From UBA5448 sp045536965 (GTDB lineage: Bacteria > Bacillota > Clostridia > Oscillospirales > SIG627), in contig JAZSON010000007.1 of assembly GCA_045536965.1 (NCBI GenBank), positions 1 to 39,049 of the forward strand: DNA of 39,049 nucleotides, written 5' to 3'. Of this stretch, positions 8,063 through 16,615 are shown one piece after another (within the stretch, counting starts at the first letter, position 1; the number at the start of each line of letters is the position of its first letter). Under the pieces are notes generated by a model. The model was not told the DNA's origin, searched no databases, and saw only the letters and a list, made by a program, of their open reading frames with translations. The position numbers and the translations under genes are program-made.

Positions 8063-8397
8063 ACGAATCCCCAAAGGCCGAGGAATACCATCAAGCCGCC
8101 GAAACATTTTCGCAAAATGGTTTGGGGCAGATACATGGAAAGAAATACACCGGGGAGGATGCCGAAAATGGAAAAAACAGTAAGAAGACAAAAGAGAAGT
8201 GGTTCGACTCGGTTGTTTTTTATATTCCATAGGGTAGCCGAAAGGGCAGAGAGGACGAAAAACATCAGATTGATCATTTGCGCCGAAAGCTGCGGGATGG
8301 AAGTAAAGGCAGTGAGGTAAAGGACCAAAAGCCCCCCTGAACCGACTCCCAATCCCGTCAAAAGTGCCGATACGAGCCCTATGAAAAAGGAGAGCAT
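8047..8397 (-). CDS. TauE/SafE (TSUP) permease, C-terminal half-size subunit
   Basis: 116 codons with about four membrane segments (LSFFIGLVSALLTGLGVGSG, INLMFFVLSALSATLW, LLFCLLTVFSIFGILPGVFL, CFGGLMVFLGLWGFV). The GLGVGSGGLL loop is the TSUP half-repeat signature. TauE/SafE proteins export or import small anions such as sulfite, sulfonates or organic acids. Normally both halves are one chain of about 250 residues; here they are two genes overlapping by 19 bases in different frames. No Shine-Dalgarno precedes this ATG, so its translation is probably coupled to the upstream half. It could alternatively be one gene broken by a frameshift. Confidence 0.75.
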   Translation of the reverse strand: MLSFFIGLVSALLTGLGVGSGGLLVLYLTAFTSIPQLSAQMINLMFFVLSALSATLWNIKNNRVEPLLFCLLTVFSIFGILPGVFLSMYLPQTILRKCFGGLMVFLGLWGFVKKKK

Positions 8398-8789
8398 GAG
8401 AGTAAAATTTGCATGCCGCCGAACAGCAAAATAGCGGCAAAGAGTTTTTTTAGATATCGAGGCTTAAAAAATGACAGCAAAACGGCACCGAACAATCCAC
8501 CGGGGAGCGATGCTATTAAATAAACAGCGCCGTCTTTTAGGACCTTTGTTGTCAATCTTCCAAACAACCAATATAACCCCAGAGAACAGAGGGATAAAAC
8601 GAGCACAACAGCATTGGTGGTGGCAAAAATGCGCCGTTCGTTTTTTGCAGCATCTCCATTTTTGTAGAGCATCGATAAAAATAAAACAAAAGCGATGCCG
8701 CCGCCCGTGCCGAAAAGCCCGTTGAATAGTCCACCGATAAAACCTGCCGACAGCGCGGCATAAAGCCACGCGTGTTTTTTTGATAGCAT
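8379..8789 (-). CDS. TauE/SafE (TSUP) permease, N-terminal half-size subunit
   Basis: 136 codons from ATG 8789, chosen over upstream in-frame codons because GAGGGGAT lies just before it and the product then starts MLSKKHAWLYAALSAGFIGG. The characteristic GGLFNGLFGTGGGIAFV loop of the TSUP repeat is present, followed by about three further membrane segments and a short tail. It would insert in the cytoplasmic membrane and pair with the downstream half to form a complete anion permease. Substrate not predictable from sequence. Confidence 0.78.
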   Translation of the reverse strand: MLSKKHAWLYAALSAGFIGGLFNGLFGTGGGIAFVLFLSMLYKNGDAAKNERRIFATTNAVVLVLSLCSLGLYWLFGRLTTKVLKDGAVYLIASLPGGLFGAVLLSFFKPRYLKKLFAAILLFGGMQILLSCSPFS

Positions 8790-8887
8790 TGCATCCCCTC
8801 TTTCAAAGGGTAGTATGTTGCGTGGTTTGTTTTCTATGCAAATACATTCTAAATTGTGTGGCAGATTGAGCATATTCGGTTTTTTGC

Positions 8888-8916
8888 TTGTGTTTTAGCA
8901 TGCGCTGTGGTATAAT
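8888..8916 (+). promoter_or_regulatory. Extended -10 promoter of the large glycosidase gene
   Basis: TGGTATAAT (extended -10, TATAAT 8911-8916) with a weak -35 TTGTGT at 8888-8893 and a 17-base spacer. Confidence 0.65.
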
Positions 8917-8962
8917 GGTGCGAAAGATTATATATCATTTGTTTGATAAGGAGTGGGACAAA

Positions 8963-11656
8963 ATGCCAAAAGAAGTGCGTACGGATCCTTTTTTTGATAA
9001 ACAACCTCCCTTCGCTTTTATCGAGGATTTGAAAAAGCCGTTGCATACAAAAGCGCCGCTTGGATATGGAACAAGAAAAATGGCCGATGATGAAATCGAT
9101 GTCGGCGGCATTTATTTGTCAAACCGATTTTCGGATGATCCCGATGGTCTTTTGGATACGGTATATGCTGATTTTGAGAATTTTTTATCTGTGTACGGTA
9201 TTGGCGGCAATCGCTATCCCATCCGTTTTAAGCAGGAACCAACCGCGTGCTTTGAGGCATACCGGGTGGAAATCAGTGCGGATGGCGTGACAATATCTGC
9301 CGATGATACAGAGGGTATCCGTCGCGGAATCATCTTTTTAGAGGATGAACTGCGCCGTCGCGAGGGCGCCTTTTTGTCAGAGGGAAATATCTCGCGTGTT
9401 CCCCACATCCGCTCCCGCATTACCCGTTGTTTTTTCAGTCCCATCAATCGAGCCCCCAGATTCCAAGATGAGCTTTCGGATGATGTTGACTATTACCCCG
9501 AAGAATATTTGAATCGTCTGATGCATGACGGTGCAAACGGTATTTGGATTTATACCCGCTTTTCCGATCTTGTACCCTCGGATTATATTGAAGAATTCGG
9601 TAGCGGTTATGAGTCGCGTATTGCAAAACTCAATCGAACCATTGAAAAATGTGCCCGCTACGGCATCGGGGTCTATCTGTTTGCCATCGAACCTTACCAC
9701 CTTTCTGCCGAACTTGCCGAAAAATATCCGCAGGCGGGCGGCTCAGATATGGTGATACCGGGCAAGACCTTGTGTATGGATACCGAATTTGCACAAAATC
9801 ATATTCGGCAGGCGAGCGAGCGGCTGATGACCTTTGCCCCTAAACTTAAGGGCTTTATCAGTATTACCTACGGCGAACGGCCGACCTCTTGTGCCTCGTC
9901 ATATAAAAATTGCAACTGTCCGCGGTGTTCTCAAAAACCGATGGGACAGGTGCTTGCGCAGGCGGTCGATGGTTTGCGCGCGGGCTTCCGCTCCAAGGCG
10001 CCAAGCAGTGAAACGGTGAGCTGGACCTATGGGCATCGTCGTTGGAGCTTTGACGATATTCGGGAATATGTGCGCAACGCTCCCGATGATGTTATGCTGA
10101 TGCAGAATTTCGATGACATGGGATACGAGGAACAGCTCGGCAAGGTGCGTCAATGTGTTGACTACTGGCTTTCCTATGTTGGTCCGTCGGAGCTTTTTGA
10201 AATAACCGCAGAGGAAGCCAAAAAGGCGGGCAAGCACCTTTTTGCAAAAATGCAAATCTGCTGTTCCCATGAAATTGCCAGTGTGCCTTATATTCCCGTG
10301 CCCGGGATTCTCTTTAAAAAATATGCAGGAGCGCATCGCCTCGGCGTCGAGGGTGTTATGCAATGCTGGTATTTCGGAAACTATCCCTCGCTCATGAGTA
10401 AAGCCGCGGGCGAATTGGCGTTTGTTGAGGATTTCAGCAACGAAGATGATTTCCTGCAATCCCTTGCCGCGATCTATTGGGGAAATTCCAATGCCGCGCA
10501 AGTCGTGAAGGCGTGGAAAGAATTTGAAGCATCCTACCGCCAATATCCCATGAATGTTATGTTCAGTTACTATGGCCCCATGCATGACGGTGTGGTATGG
10601 AAATTGTCGCTCAAACCGAAAAATTATCATCTTTCTCGCTCGTGGCAGACCATTGATCCTGTAGACGGAGATCGTATCGGTGAAGCGATGCTCAGCGGAC
10701 ACACCTTGGACGAGGTGATTACCCTTGTCGGTAAAATGGTTGATGCGTGGGAAAAAGGCGTGGAGGTCATAAAGAGCCTGCCCGATTTGGGAGAAGATAG
10801 CTTTGAACAAAAATCGGTAGTCGGAGCTTTGGAAACTTTGCTTCGAAGCGGAAAGAATATTGTCCGTTTTTATAAATTGCGCGATTGTCTCGGTTGGCAG
10901 GAGGGGGACAACGCCGCCACTTTGCAGGAAATGCGGGAGCTTGTTTTGCAAGAGATTGAAAACAGTCGCGCCATGATTTCTCTCTGCGAAGCCGATGGCC
11001 GATTGGGATATCATTCCGAGGGTGAGGCATATAAGTTTTTCCCCGCCAAGCTTCTCGACCGTATCGCACAGCTTGAAAATTTGCTTGCAACCGAATTTGT
11101 TGAGGTGGAGGGACGTATAAATAACGGTCTTGCCCCTTTGGAATATTACCTCGGCATAGACAACGATCCCGATATTCGTCGCTATACGGTTTCTGAAAAC
11201 GGATTGGAAAATGCCGAGTGGGCAATCATTCCCGACCGTAAAAACAGCCGTTTCCGTATTGCGCGAGAGGGTGATCGGCTATTGGTGGAAATGGCAAGCG
11301 ATCGGAAGGTTGCTTTCAAATTCTGTCCCGAATTCAGGCTTTTTACACCCAATCCTACCGTCGAATTTTTGTCGGACGGAAGCAAGGTGTTTTCTTTGGA
11401 AATGGATTTGTATTTCCAGATGTTTGGCGAAAATCGTAGCGCAGAACTTGAAAAGTATTCCGATATAACCGTTTTTGAGGGCGAGGGGACACATCTTTTG
11501 CTCCGACTGGACTTGAAAAAATTCGGATTGACCGAAAAGCGTCCTATGAAATTGCGTATTTTGGCCAATAACGTTCCGTGGTTCCACAACGACGGACAAC
11601 TTAGAACCCTCGGTATGCCCGAGGTGCTCCCCGCCGATTATTTTTGGGTTTTATGA
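8963..11656 (+). CDS. Large cytoplasmic GH20-like/DUF4838-like glycoside hydrolase
   Basis: 897 codons from ATG 8963; AAGGAG lies 9 bases upstream and no signal peptide follows. Residues about 75-130 (CFEAYRVEISADGVTISADD, RRGIIFLEDELRRREG) match the alpha/beta domain that precedes the barrel in GH20/GH67-type enzymes. The middle looks like a TIM barrel: NRLMHDGANGIWIYTRFSDL, later GFISITYGERPTSCASS and CNCPRC, a Cys pair pattern seen in DUF4838-like proteins. The C-terminal third has a beta domain ending DYFWVL, resembling a carbohydrate-binding or sugar-binding module. It probably cleaves an imported glycan or glycoside, but the exact family and substrate are not determined. Stand-alone gene with its own promoter and terminator. 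Confidence 0.7.
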   Translation: MPKEVRTDPFFDKQPPFAFIEDLKKPLHTKAPLGYGTRKMADDEIDVGGIYLSNRFSDDPDGLLDTVYADFENFLSVYGIGGNRYPIRFKQEPTACFEAYRVEISADGVTISADDTEGIRRGIIFLEDELRRREGAFLSEGNISRVPHIRSRITRCFFSPINRAPRFQDELSDDVDYYPEEYLNRLMHDGANGIWIYTRFSDLVPSDYIEEFGSGYESRIAKLNRTIEKCARYGIGVYLFAIEPYHLSAELAEKYPQAGGSDMVIPGKTLCMDTEFAQNHIRQASERLMTFAPKLKGFISITYGERPTSCASSYKNCNCPRCSQKPMGQVLAQAVDGLRAGFRSKAPSSETVSWTYGHRRWSFDDIREYVRNAPDDVMLMQNFDDMGYEEQLGKVRQCVDYWLSYVGPSELFEITAEEAKKAGKHLFAKMQICCSHEIASVPYIPVPGILFKKYAGAHRLGVEGVMQCWYFGNYPSLMSKAAGELAFVEDFSNEDDFLQSLAAIYWGNSNAAQVVKAWKEFEASYRQYPMNVMFSYYGPMHDGVVWKLSLKPKNYHLSRSWQTIDPVDGDRIGEAMLSGHTLDEVITLVGKMVDAWEKGVEVIKSLPDLGEDSFEQKSVVGALETLLRSGKNIVRFYKLRDCLGWQEGDNAATLQEMRELVLQEIENSRAMISLCEADGRLGYHSEGEAYKFFPAKLLDRIAQLENLLATEFVEVEGRINNGLAPLEYYLGIDNDPDIRRYTVSENGLENAEWAIIPDRKNSRFRIAREGDRLLVEMASDRKVAFKFCPEFRLFTPNPTVEFLSDGSKVFSLEMDLYFQMFGENRSAELEKYSDITVFEGEGTHLLLRLDLKKFGLTEKRPMKLRILANNVPWFHNDGQLRTLGMPEVLPADYFWVL

Positions 11657-11664
11657 TGTATTAA

Positions 11665-11703
11665 AACACATCGTTACATTATTTGTAACGGTGTGTTTTT
11701 TAT
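11665..11703 (+). terminator. Terminator of the large glycosidase gene
   Basis: Fourteen-bp stem (11665-11678 with 11684-11697, one T-G pair), loop TTATT, followed by a U-run. It begins 8 bases after the stop codon. Confidence 0.85.
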
Positions 11704-11792
11704 ATTACGAAAAATATGCTAATGTTGTGTGATAGCAGAGAATATCTTAATAATAAGTAAATAACGAAACCGACAGGATCTTTTGCGACAAT

Positions 11793-11855
11793 GGCTCCCT
11801 CCGGGAGGGAGCTGGATTTTGCGAAGCAAAAGACTGGGGGAGAGGGCGTTAATAA
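11793..11855 (+). repeat. REP/MITE-like intergenic repeat
   Basis: Two adjacent hairpins: GCTCCCT/AGGGAGC (11794-11800 with 11806-11812) and TTTTGC/GCAAAA (11817-11822 with 11826-11831), followed by ACTGGGGGAGAGGG. This layout of an inverted CTCCCTC block, a small hairpin and GGGGGAGAG is that of short interspersed palindromic elements common in gut Clostridia. Family membership is from memory of the pattern. Confidence 0.55.
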
Positions 11856-11950
11856 GGATATTGTATTTAGTGTAGGTTATCCATATTATTATTGCTTTAT
11901 AAAAACTCTCAGTACCGCTTTTCTCGCAGGGATATTTATTCACCGAACTA

Positions 11951-11979
11951 TTGCAATTCAATTCATTTCGGTGTATAAT
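11951..11979 (+). promoter_or_regulatory. Promoter of the structured leader RNA
   Basis: TTGCAA (11951-11956), a 17-base spacer, then perfect TATAAT (11974-11979). The predicted start near 11986 falls at the first bases of the long closing stem. Confidence 0.8.
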
Positions 11980-11983
11980 GACT

Positions 11984-12196
11984 TTGCTACACAAATCTAT
12001 ATGAACGAACTATTGGTGCGCCCCTGTTTTTAGATAGGGGTACATTCTCTATGCTATTTTCACCAGGTTTATAATCGGTAAAAATGCAGATTCCGCTTGG
12101 TGAATTTGGGAGTGCATCCTTGTTCGTTAAGATTTGTGTAGCAACAATAGGAGTTTGCATTTTTCGTGCACTCTCTTATTGGGGGTGCACTTTTTT
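11984..12196 (+). ncRNA. Structured leader RNA with riboswitch/attenuator architecture (family unknown)
   Basis: A perfect 15-bp closing stem joins 11984-11998 to 12130-12144. Inside it a second 7-bp stem joins AACGAAC 12004-12010 to 12122-12128. The enclosed part holds hairpin CCCCT/AGGGG (12021-12025 with 12036-12040) and a stem of about 10 bp from TTCACCA (12059-12065) to TGGTGAA (12098-12104). After the domain comes a terminator hairpin whose 5' arm can alternatively pair for 9 bp with 12108-12116 inside the domain. The unit starts at its own promoter and ends directly before the Shine-Dalgarno of the zinc-ribbon gene. This is what a ligand-sensing transcription attenuator looks like, but I match it to no known class. 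A palindromic mobile element is the main alternative. Confidence 0.65.
12166..12196 (+). terminator. Attenuator-type terminator before the zinc-ribbon gene
   Basis: Ten-bp stem (12166-12175 with 12181-12190, two G-U pairs), loop TTATT, then six U residues. It ends 11 bases before the GGAGG of the next gene, the position expected for a regulated leader terminator. Confidence 0.8.
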
Positions 12197-12220
12197 ATTA
12201 TATTTATGGAGGTTAATGTT

Positions 12221-12580
12221 GTGTATAAGAATATTGGCGGTAAAATTAAAATACTGGCAGTAGTATTGTGTATCATTGAAGCTATTGCTGCAATATGTAT
12301 AGCGGTCCCCTTGCTCGATCGTAAGTATACATTTGATGCAGGTATGTTGATACTGCTTGCCGGACCGGTTATTGCGTGGTTGTCCTCTTGTTTTATTTAT
12401 GGCTTTGGCGAATTGATTGAAAAAACCTCTGTTATTGCAATGAATACGAGCAGATGTGGGTTCTCGAGGAATGAATACTGTTCAGAAAGTGAAAAAACTG
12501 TGAAGTGCTGTTATTGCGGTCAAGAACAGAGGGCTGATTCAAGGTTTTGTGAAAATTGCGGAAAACAAATAGGAATGTAG
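12221..12580 (+). CDS. Small membrane protein with C-terminal zinc ribbon
   Basis: 119 codons starting at GTG 12221, chosen because GGAGG (12208-12212) lies 8 bases upstream; the in-frame ATG at 12206 overlaps that Shine-Dalgarno. Two membrane segments follow: KILAVVLCIIEAIAAICIAV near residues 10-30 and ILLAGPVIAWLSSCFIYGF near 44-63. After a short polar linker, the C-terminus is a zinc ribbon, CCYCGQEQ...FCENCGKQ (two CxxC knuckles). Such two-pass zinc-ribbon proteins are common in Clostridia and have no settled function. Its leader is the structured RNA described above, so its expression may respond to a small molecule or ion. It ends in TAG. Confidence 0.75.
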   Translation: MYKNIGGKIKILAVVLCIIEAIAAICIAVPLLDRKYTFDAGMLILLAGPVIAWLSSCFIYGFGELIEKTSVIAMNTSRCGFSRNEYCSESEKTVKCCYCGQEQRADSRFCENCGKQIGM

Positions 12581-12754
12581 AACTTGCAATTCGGTATCGA
12601 ACAGGAGTGTTTTTCGAGTAGTTGGAATCGCGCGTTGATGTAATTTGTGAACCATAATGTTAAAAATAGAAATGAAAAAAGATAAAAGTGCACTTCGAAT
12701 CAAAAATGTTTCTATGTTACACTTATTGGGGTTCCTGCTACTCTTACAAAAAAT
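12581..12754. other. Short intergenic spacer
   Basis: About 170 bases of low-complexity sequence between the zinc-ribbon gene and the terminator at 12755. I see no gene or RNA feature that I can support. Confidence 0.4.
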
Positions 12755-12780
12755 GCCCAAGCGCCAAAAGGCGCTTGGGC
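12755..12780. terminator. Bidirectional terminator
   Basis: Eleven-bp perfect stem GCCCAAGCGCC/GGCGCTTGGGC with loop AAAA. On the minus strand it is followed by TTTTTTG, so it chiefly ends the GH4 gene; it lies between convergent genes. Confidence 0.85.
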
Positions 12781-12796
12781 TTAACTTATTTTAGCT

Positions 12797-14206
12797 TTAT
12801 TTTAAGTATTCGCCGAGGTATGCTTTGGTGTTGTCGATCATTTCGTCAAAGAGTTTTCTTGTCTGATCGAGGGGGAGACGAACCAGTTGATCGTTGGCAA
12901 ATGCCGTGAAAGCAAGTCCGAGATCGCGTTTGGCGGCGGCTTTGTTTACCAATTCCTGCTCACCGACAATGCGTGTAACCAGCGGATAGATTTCAGAGGG
13001 AATGTTGCCTGCCATGACGGGTGTAACCTCGTCGGTGCGGAAGACGGCGTTGGTTTCAACAACGGCATCGAGGGGCAGGTTGGGAATCTGACCGCGGTTG
13101 GGAAGGTTGACGTTGGTTACGAGATCGCAAAGACCCAAAATAGCACGAATCTGGTGGGCACCTTCTTCACCTGTTGCGTTGATCTTAATAGCCTGTTCGC
13201 CCGAAAGCATTGCGGCGGATTTGGCCAAACGTTTTTCGAGAATACCTCTTCTCCAATCAACCGTTGTCAGCTTAAAGCGCCATTTTTCAACGACTTGTTC
13301 GGGGCTGTCAAGATACCAGCTGCCCTCGCAGAATTCTGCCAAGTGGCGATCACCGGCGGCGGCAATGTAGCCGTAGCGGTTGAACAGGTCGATTTTAACC
13401 TTTTCCATATTGAAGCCGGAACCAAGCAAAGCTTCGTCCATCCAGTTGGCGGGACGGTGGCCGATATAACCCGTTTCCTTGCAACGCTCGCACATTTCGG
13501 CGTACAAGGGGAAAATATCAATGCCGTGATATTTTGCCGAGGTCAGCCAGGTGAAGTGGTTGACGGCGATGGGGTTGACTTTGATTTCCGAGCGATCGGG
13601 CATTTCTTCCAAGCCAAAAGCATCTTTGATGACGGCGGCCAAAACGCTTTGGGTGCCGAACACCTCATGACAGCAGCCGAATGCCTTGATTTCGGGGAAA
13701 ACGCGGTAAAGGGTACGGACGCAGAGGGTCATGGGGTTGGTGTAGTTAATGACCCAAGCGTTCGGTGCGTATTTTTTAATAGCCAAGCCGATCTCTTCAA
13801 ACATCGGAATGGTACGGAGAGCACGGATAATACCGCCCGGTCCGGTGGTATCACCGACGGGTTGATAAATACCGTATTTTTCGGGTGTGTGCACATCGGA
13901 TGCCATTTCGTCAAAGGTGCCGGGGAGAATGGAAATGATAACAAAATCCGCGCCCGTCAAAGCAGCTCCGAGAGATTTGACCGCTTTGTAATGCCATTTG
14001 GATTTTGCACCCTCTACCTTGTTGTAGCGGTTGCCGATGATTTCATTGTTCTTTGCGGCTTGAAAATCAATATCGTAAAGAGAAACGCTGCCGGAAATAT
14101 CGTCACAGGAAACGAGATCACTCATCAATCCCCATGCCCAGCCGCGGCTGCCACCGCCGATATAGGCGATTTTCAATCCGTCCACGCGATTGCCTTTGTG
14201 TTCCAT
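12797..14206 (-). CDS. GH4 family NAD(+)- and metal-dependent glycosidase
   Basis: 469 codons from ATG 14206; GGAGG lies 8 bases before it, whereas the in-frame TTG at 14221 contains part of that site. The Rossmann motif GGGSRGW is at residues 17-23, then DPG-like loops and NYTNP (154-158). The metal-binding cysteine and histidine positions are at CCHE (178-181) and NH (216-217). Family GH4 oxidises the sugar C3 with bound NAD(+), eliminates the aglycone and needs a divalent metal. Members act on alpha- or beta-glucosides and galactosides or galacturonides, often 6-phosphorylated, in the cytoplasm. Sequence alone does not fix the substrate. Single gene with its own terminator. Confidence 0.9.
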   Translation of the reverse strand: MEHKGNRVDGLKIAYIGGGSRGWAWGLMSDLVSCDDISGSVSLYDIDFQAAKNNEIIGNRYNKVEGAKSKWHYKAVKSLGAALTGADFVIISILPGTFDEMASDVHTPEKYGIYQPVGDTTGPGGIIRALRTIPMFEEIGLAIKKYAPNAWVINYTNPMTLCVRTLYRVFPEIKAFGCCHEVFGTQSVLAAVIKDAFGLEEMPDRSEIKVNPIAVNHFTWLTSAKYHGIDIFPLYAEMCERCKETGYIGHRPANWMDEALLGSGFNMEKVKIDLFNRYGYIAAAGDRHLAEFCEGSWYLDSPEQVVEKWRFKLTTVDWRRGILEKRLAKSAAMLSGEQAIKINATGEEGAHQIRAILGLCDLVTNVNLPNRGQIPNLPLDAVVETNAVFRTDEVTPVMAGNIPSEIYPLVTRIVGEQELVNKAAAKRDLGLAFTAFANDQLVRLPLDQTRKLFDEMIDNTKAYLGEYLK

Positions 14207-14329
14207 GATGTATTCCTCCAAAATATATATTATAAAATTACTCTACCACAATATAATTATGTTTTCCATTGTTTTTTTGCCCAAGAGGATGAAAATATTA
14301 TTATTTTGATATAAAAAGAGCGAAGAATA

Positions 14330-14353
14330 GGAGGAAATCAAGCGATTTCCTCC
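14330..14353 (-). terminator. Terminator of the EF-G-like gene
   Basis: Ten-bp perfect stem GGAGGAAATC/GATTTCCTCC with a 4-base loop just after the EF-G-like stop, followed by a pyrimidine-rich stretch ending TCTTTTT on the minus strand. Confidence 0.65.
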
Positions 14354-14364
14354 TAATGTAGAGC

Positions 14365-16428
14365 TTATTCTTCCGAGGCTTTTTCAGCTTTTGCGGTTTC
14401 GATGATCTTTTGTGCAACAGCTGCAGGGGCTTCGGCGTAACGGTCAAAACGATAAACGAATGAACCGCGGCCCTGCGACATAGCGCGCAACTGAATGGTG
14501 TAGTTGCCCATTTCTGCTTGAGGCACTTCGGCATCAACCACTTGATATCCTTTTTTGGTTTCGCTTGCTTCCATACCGAGCACTTTGCCTCGACGCTTGT
14601 TCAAGTCACCGATGACATCGCCCATCATGCTGTCGGGGATCAGAACCTTCAAGGTGCCGATCGGCTCGAGGATGACGGGGTTGGCCTTGGGAAGACCTTC
14701 GCGGAAGGCGATACCGGCGGCCAGTTTGAATGCCATTTCAGAGGAGTCGACATCGTGGTAAGAACCGTCGTACAAATTGGCTTTGAGGTTAACCACGGGG
14801 AATCCTGCCAAAACACCCTTCTGCATGGATTCGAGCAGGCCCTTTTCAACGGCGGGATGGAAGTTCTTCGGAACAGAACCGCCGAAGATGGTTTCGGTAA
14901 AGGTAAGACCGGGTTCATCGCCGGGGGAGAATTCAATGCGGACATCGCCGTATTGGCCGTGACCGCCCGATTGTTTTTTGTGTTTACCCTGTACCTGCAC
15001 CGACTTCTTAATAGTTTCGCGGTATGCAATCTTTTCGGGAGTGAGGTCAACAGAAACGCCGTTGCGGGCTTTCAATCTGGCCATCACGACATCGATGTGC
15101 ATTTCGCCGAGACCGTAGATCAGAAGCTGTTTGGTTTCAGAGTTGTTGACATAGCGGATGGTAAGATCTTCTTCAAGCAGTTTGGAAACACCCGAAGCGA
15201 TCTTGTCTTCGTCGCCTTTTGCTTTGGGAGCAATACCCATGGCCAAGAAGGGTTCAGGGAAGACGATGGGCGCGTAAGATGCTGAGTCGACAGCCGAGAG
15301 GGTATCGTTGGTTGCAGCCGAAACGAGTTTTACGACTACACCGAAATCGCCGCAGGCAAGTTCGTCTACTTCGGTCTGTTTTTTGCCGCGCATGGTGTAG
15401 ATATGAGCAAATTTTTCAACCTGACCGCTCACGGTATTCTTGAGCTGATCATCGCGTTTGAGTGTACCGTTCATAACCTTAAAGTAAGTCATCTTACCGA
15501 AAGAGTCGGCAACAGTCTTAAACACGAAAACGGAAGCGGGGCCGTTTGCATCGATTTTAACGGGTTTGCCGTCAACATCGGTTTCGTTTTCTTTGTCGAG
15601 GGGATTGACAAAAGAGTGTGCAATCGTCTTTAAAAGGTAGTCGACACCGGCGAGGTTGACCGAGGAACCGCAAATAACGGGAGCGATGGTGCGGGTCGCC
15701 AAGCCATTGTGCAAACCTTCCATGATTTCTTCGGTGGTAAACGATTCGCCGCCGAAATATTTCTCCATCAATTCTTCGCTGGTTTCGGCCAATGCTTCAA
15801 ACAGCATGGTTTTGTAGTGTTCAACGTCTACCGAGGAGGGGATGGCCACTTCGGAAGCAACGCCGTTTTTATCGTAGGTATAGGCTTTGTCGGCAATCAA
15901 GTCGATGTAACCGACAACCTTACGGTTTTCAAAGAAAGGAACGAAAATGGGGCAGACCGAGGTGCCGAACAGATTGTGCAGCTCGTCGATAATGGCATCG
16001 AAGTTGATATTTTCTTCGTCCATACGGTTGAAGAAGAAGGCTTTGGCGATGTTGGCATCGGTTGCCTGTTCCCAAGCAATTTCCGCGCCGACTTCCACGC
16101 CGGATTTAGCATTGATAACGATCAAAGCATTTTCGCAAACGCGCAAAGCCTGTTTGGCTTCGCCGACGAAATCGAGGTAACCCGGTGTGTCGATGAAATT
16201 CAGTTTTTTATCACCCACAACGATGGGAGCAAGAGCAGAGAACAGAGAAAATTTTCTTTTGATTTCTTCGGGATCATAGTCAGAGACGGTGTTGCCGTCG
16301 GTTACTTTACCCAAGCGGTCAGTGGATTTGGTATAGTAGAGCATTGCTTCCATTAAGGAAGTTTTGCCGCTTCCGCCGTGGCCGAGAAGACACACGTTGC
16401 GGATGTTTTGAGTAGAAATCGTTGCCAT
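14365..16428 (-). CDS. EF-G paralogue (EF-G-like/EF-G2 translational GTPase)
   Basis: 687 codons from ATG 16428, preceded by AGGAGG. The P-loop is GHGGSGKT rather than the AHIDAGKTT typical of housekeeping EF-G, and RKFSLFSAL stands where a canonical EF-G has its switch region. DTPGYLDF (G3) and NRMD (G4) complete the GTPase domain. Domains II to V follow at family-typical spacing, ending QLRAMSQGRGSFVYRFDRY. This is the EF-G-like family found beside a true FusA in many Firmicutes. Its role in translocation or ribosome recycling is not firmly established. Cytoplasmic; single gene with its own promoter. Confidence 0.88.
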   Translation of the reverse strand: MATISTQNIRNVCLLGHGGSGKTSLMEAMLYYTKSTDRLGKVTDGNTVSDYDPEEIKRKFSLFSALAPIVVGDKKLNFIDTPGYLDFVGEAKQALRVCENALIVINAKSGVEVGAEIAWEQATDANIAKAFFFNRMDEENINFDAIIDELHNLFGTSVCPIFVPFFENRKVVGYIDLIADKAYTYDKNGVASEVAIPSSVDVEHYKTMLFEALAETSEELMEKYFGGESFTTEEIMEGLHNGLATRTIAPVICGSSVNLAGVDYLLKTIAHSFVNPLDKENETDVDGKPVKIDANGPASVFVFKTVADSFGKMTYFKVMNGTLKRDDQLKNTVSGQVEKFAHIYTMRGKKQTEVDELACGDFGVVVKLVSAATNDTLSAVDSASYAPIVFPEPFLAMGIAPKAKGDEDKIASGVSKLLEEDLTIRYVNNSETKQLLIYGLGEMHIDVVMARLKARNGVSVDLTPEKIAYRETIKKSVQVQGKHKKQSGGHGQYGDVRIEFSPGDEPGLTFTETIFGGSVPKNFHPAVEKGLLESMQKGVLAGFPVVNLKANLYDGSYHDVDSSEMAFKLAAGIAFREGLPKANPVILEPIGTLKVLIPDSMMGDVIGDLNKRRGKVLGMEASETKKGYQVVDAEVPQAEMGNYTIQLRAMSQGRGSFVYRFDRYAEAPAAVAQKIIETAKAEKASEE

Positions 16429-16483
16429 GTGTATTGTCCTCCTGTTTATTGTAATGCAATAGCTAACACTATTAAACAAGAGT

Positions 16484-16512
16484 AGTATACATCAAAAAGC
16501 TCTGTACTTCAA
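16484..16512 (-). promoter_or_regulatory. Promoter of the EF-G-like gene
   Basis: On the minus strand TTGAAG (16512-16507), a 17-base spacer, then TATACT (16489-16484). Confidence 0.7.
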
Positions 16513-16615
16513 GTGTAATTTTACATTTATATTTTTCAGAAACGAAAAATATCACCGAAAAATTTGTTACTTTTGCACAATTTGGAGGTGAATCGTGGCG
16601 TTTTCATCTTTTTGC

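Noticed and set aside
11719..11994. Minus-strand open frame antisense to the leader RNA promoter
   Set aside because: It translates the REP-like element and lacks a Shine-Dalgarno.
11984..12144. Insertion sequence or MITE with 15-base terminal repeats
   Set aside because: No target-site duplication is visible, and the promoter, terminator and Shine-Dalgarno placement fit a leader RNA better; kept as an alternative.
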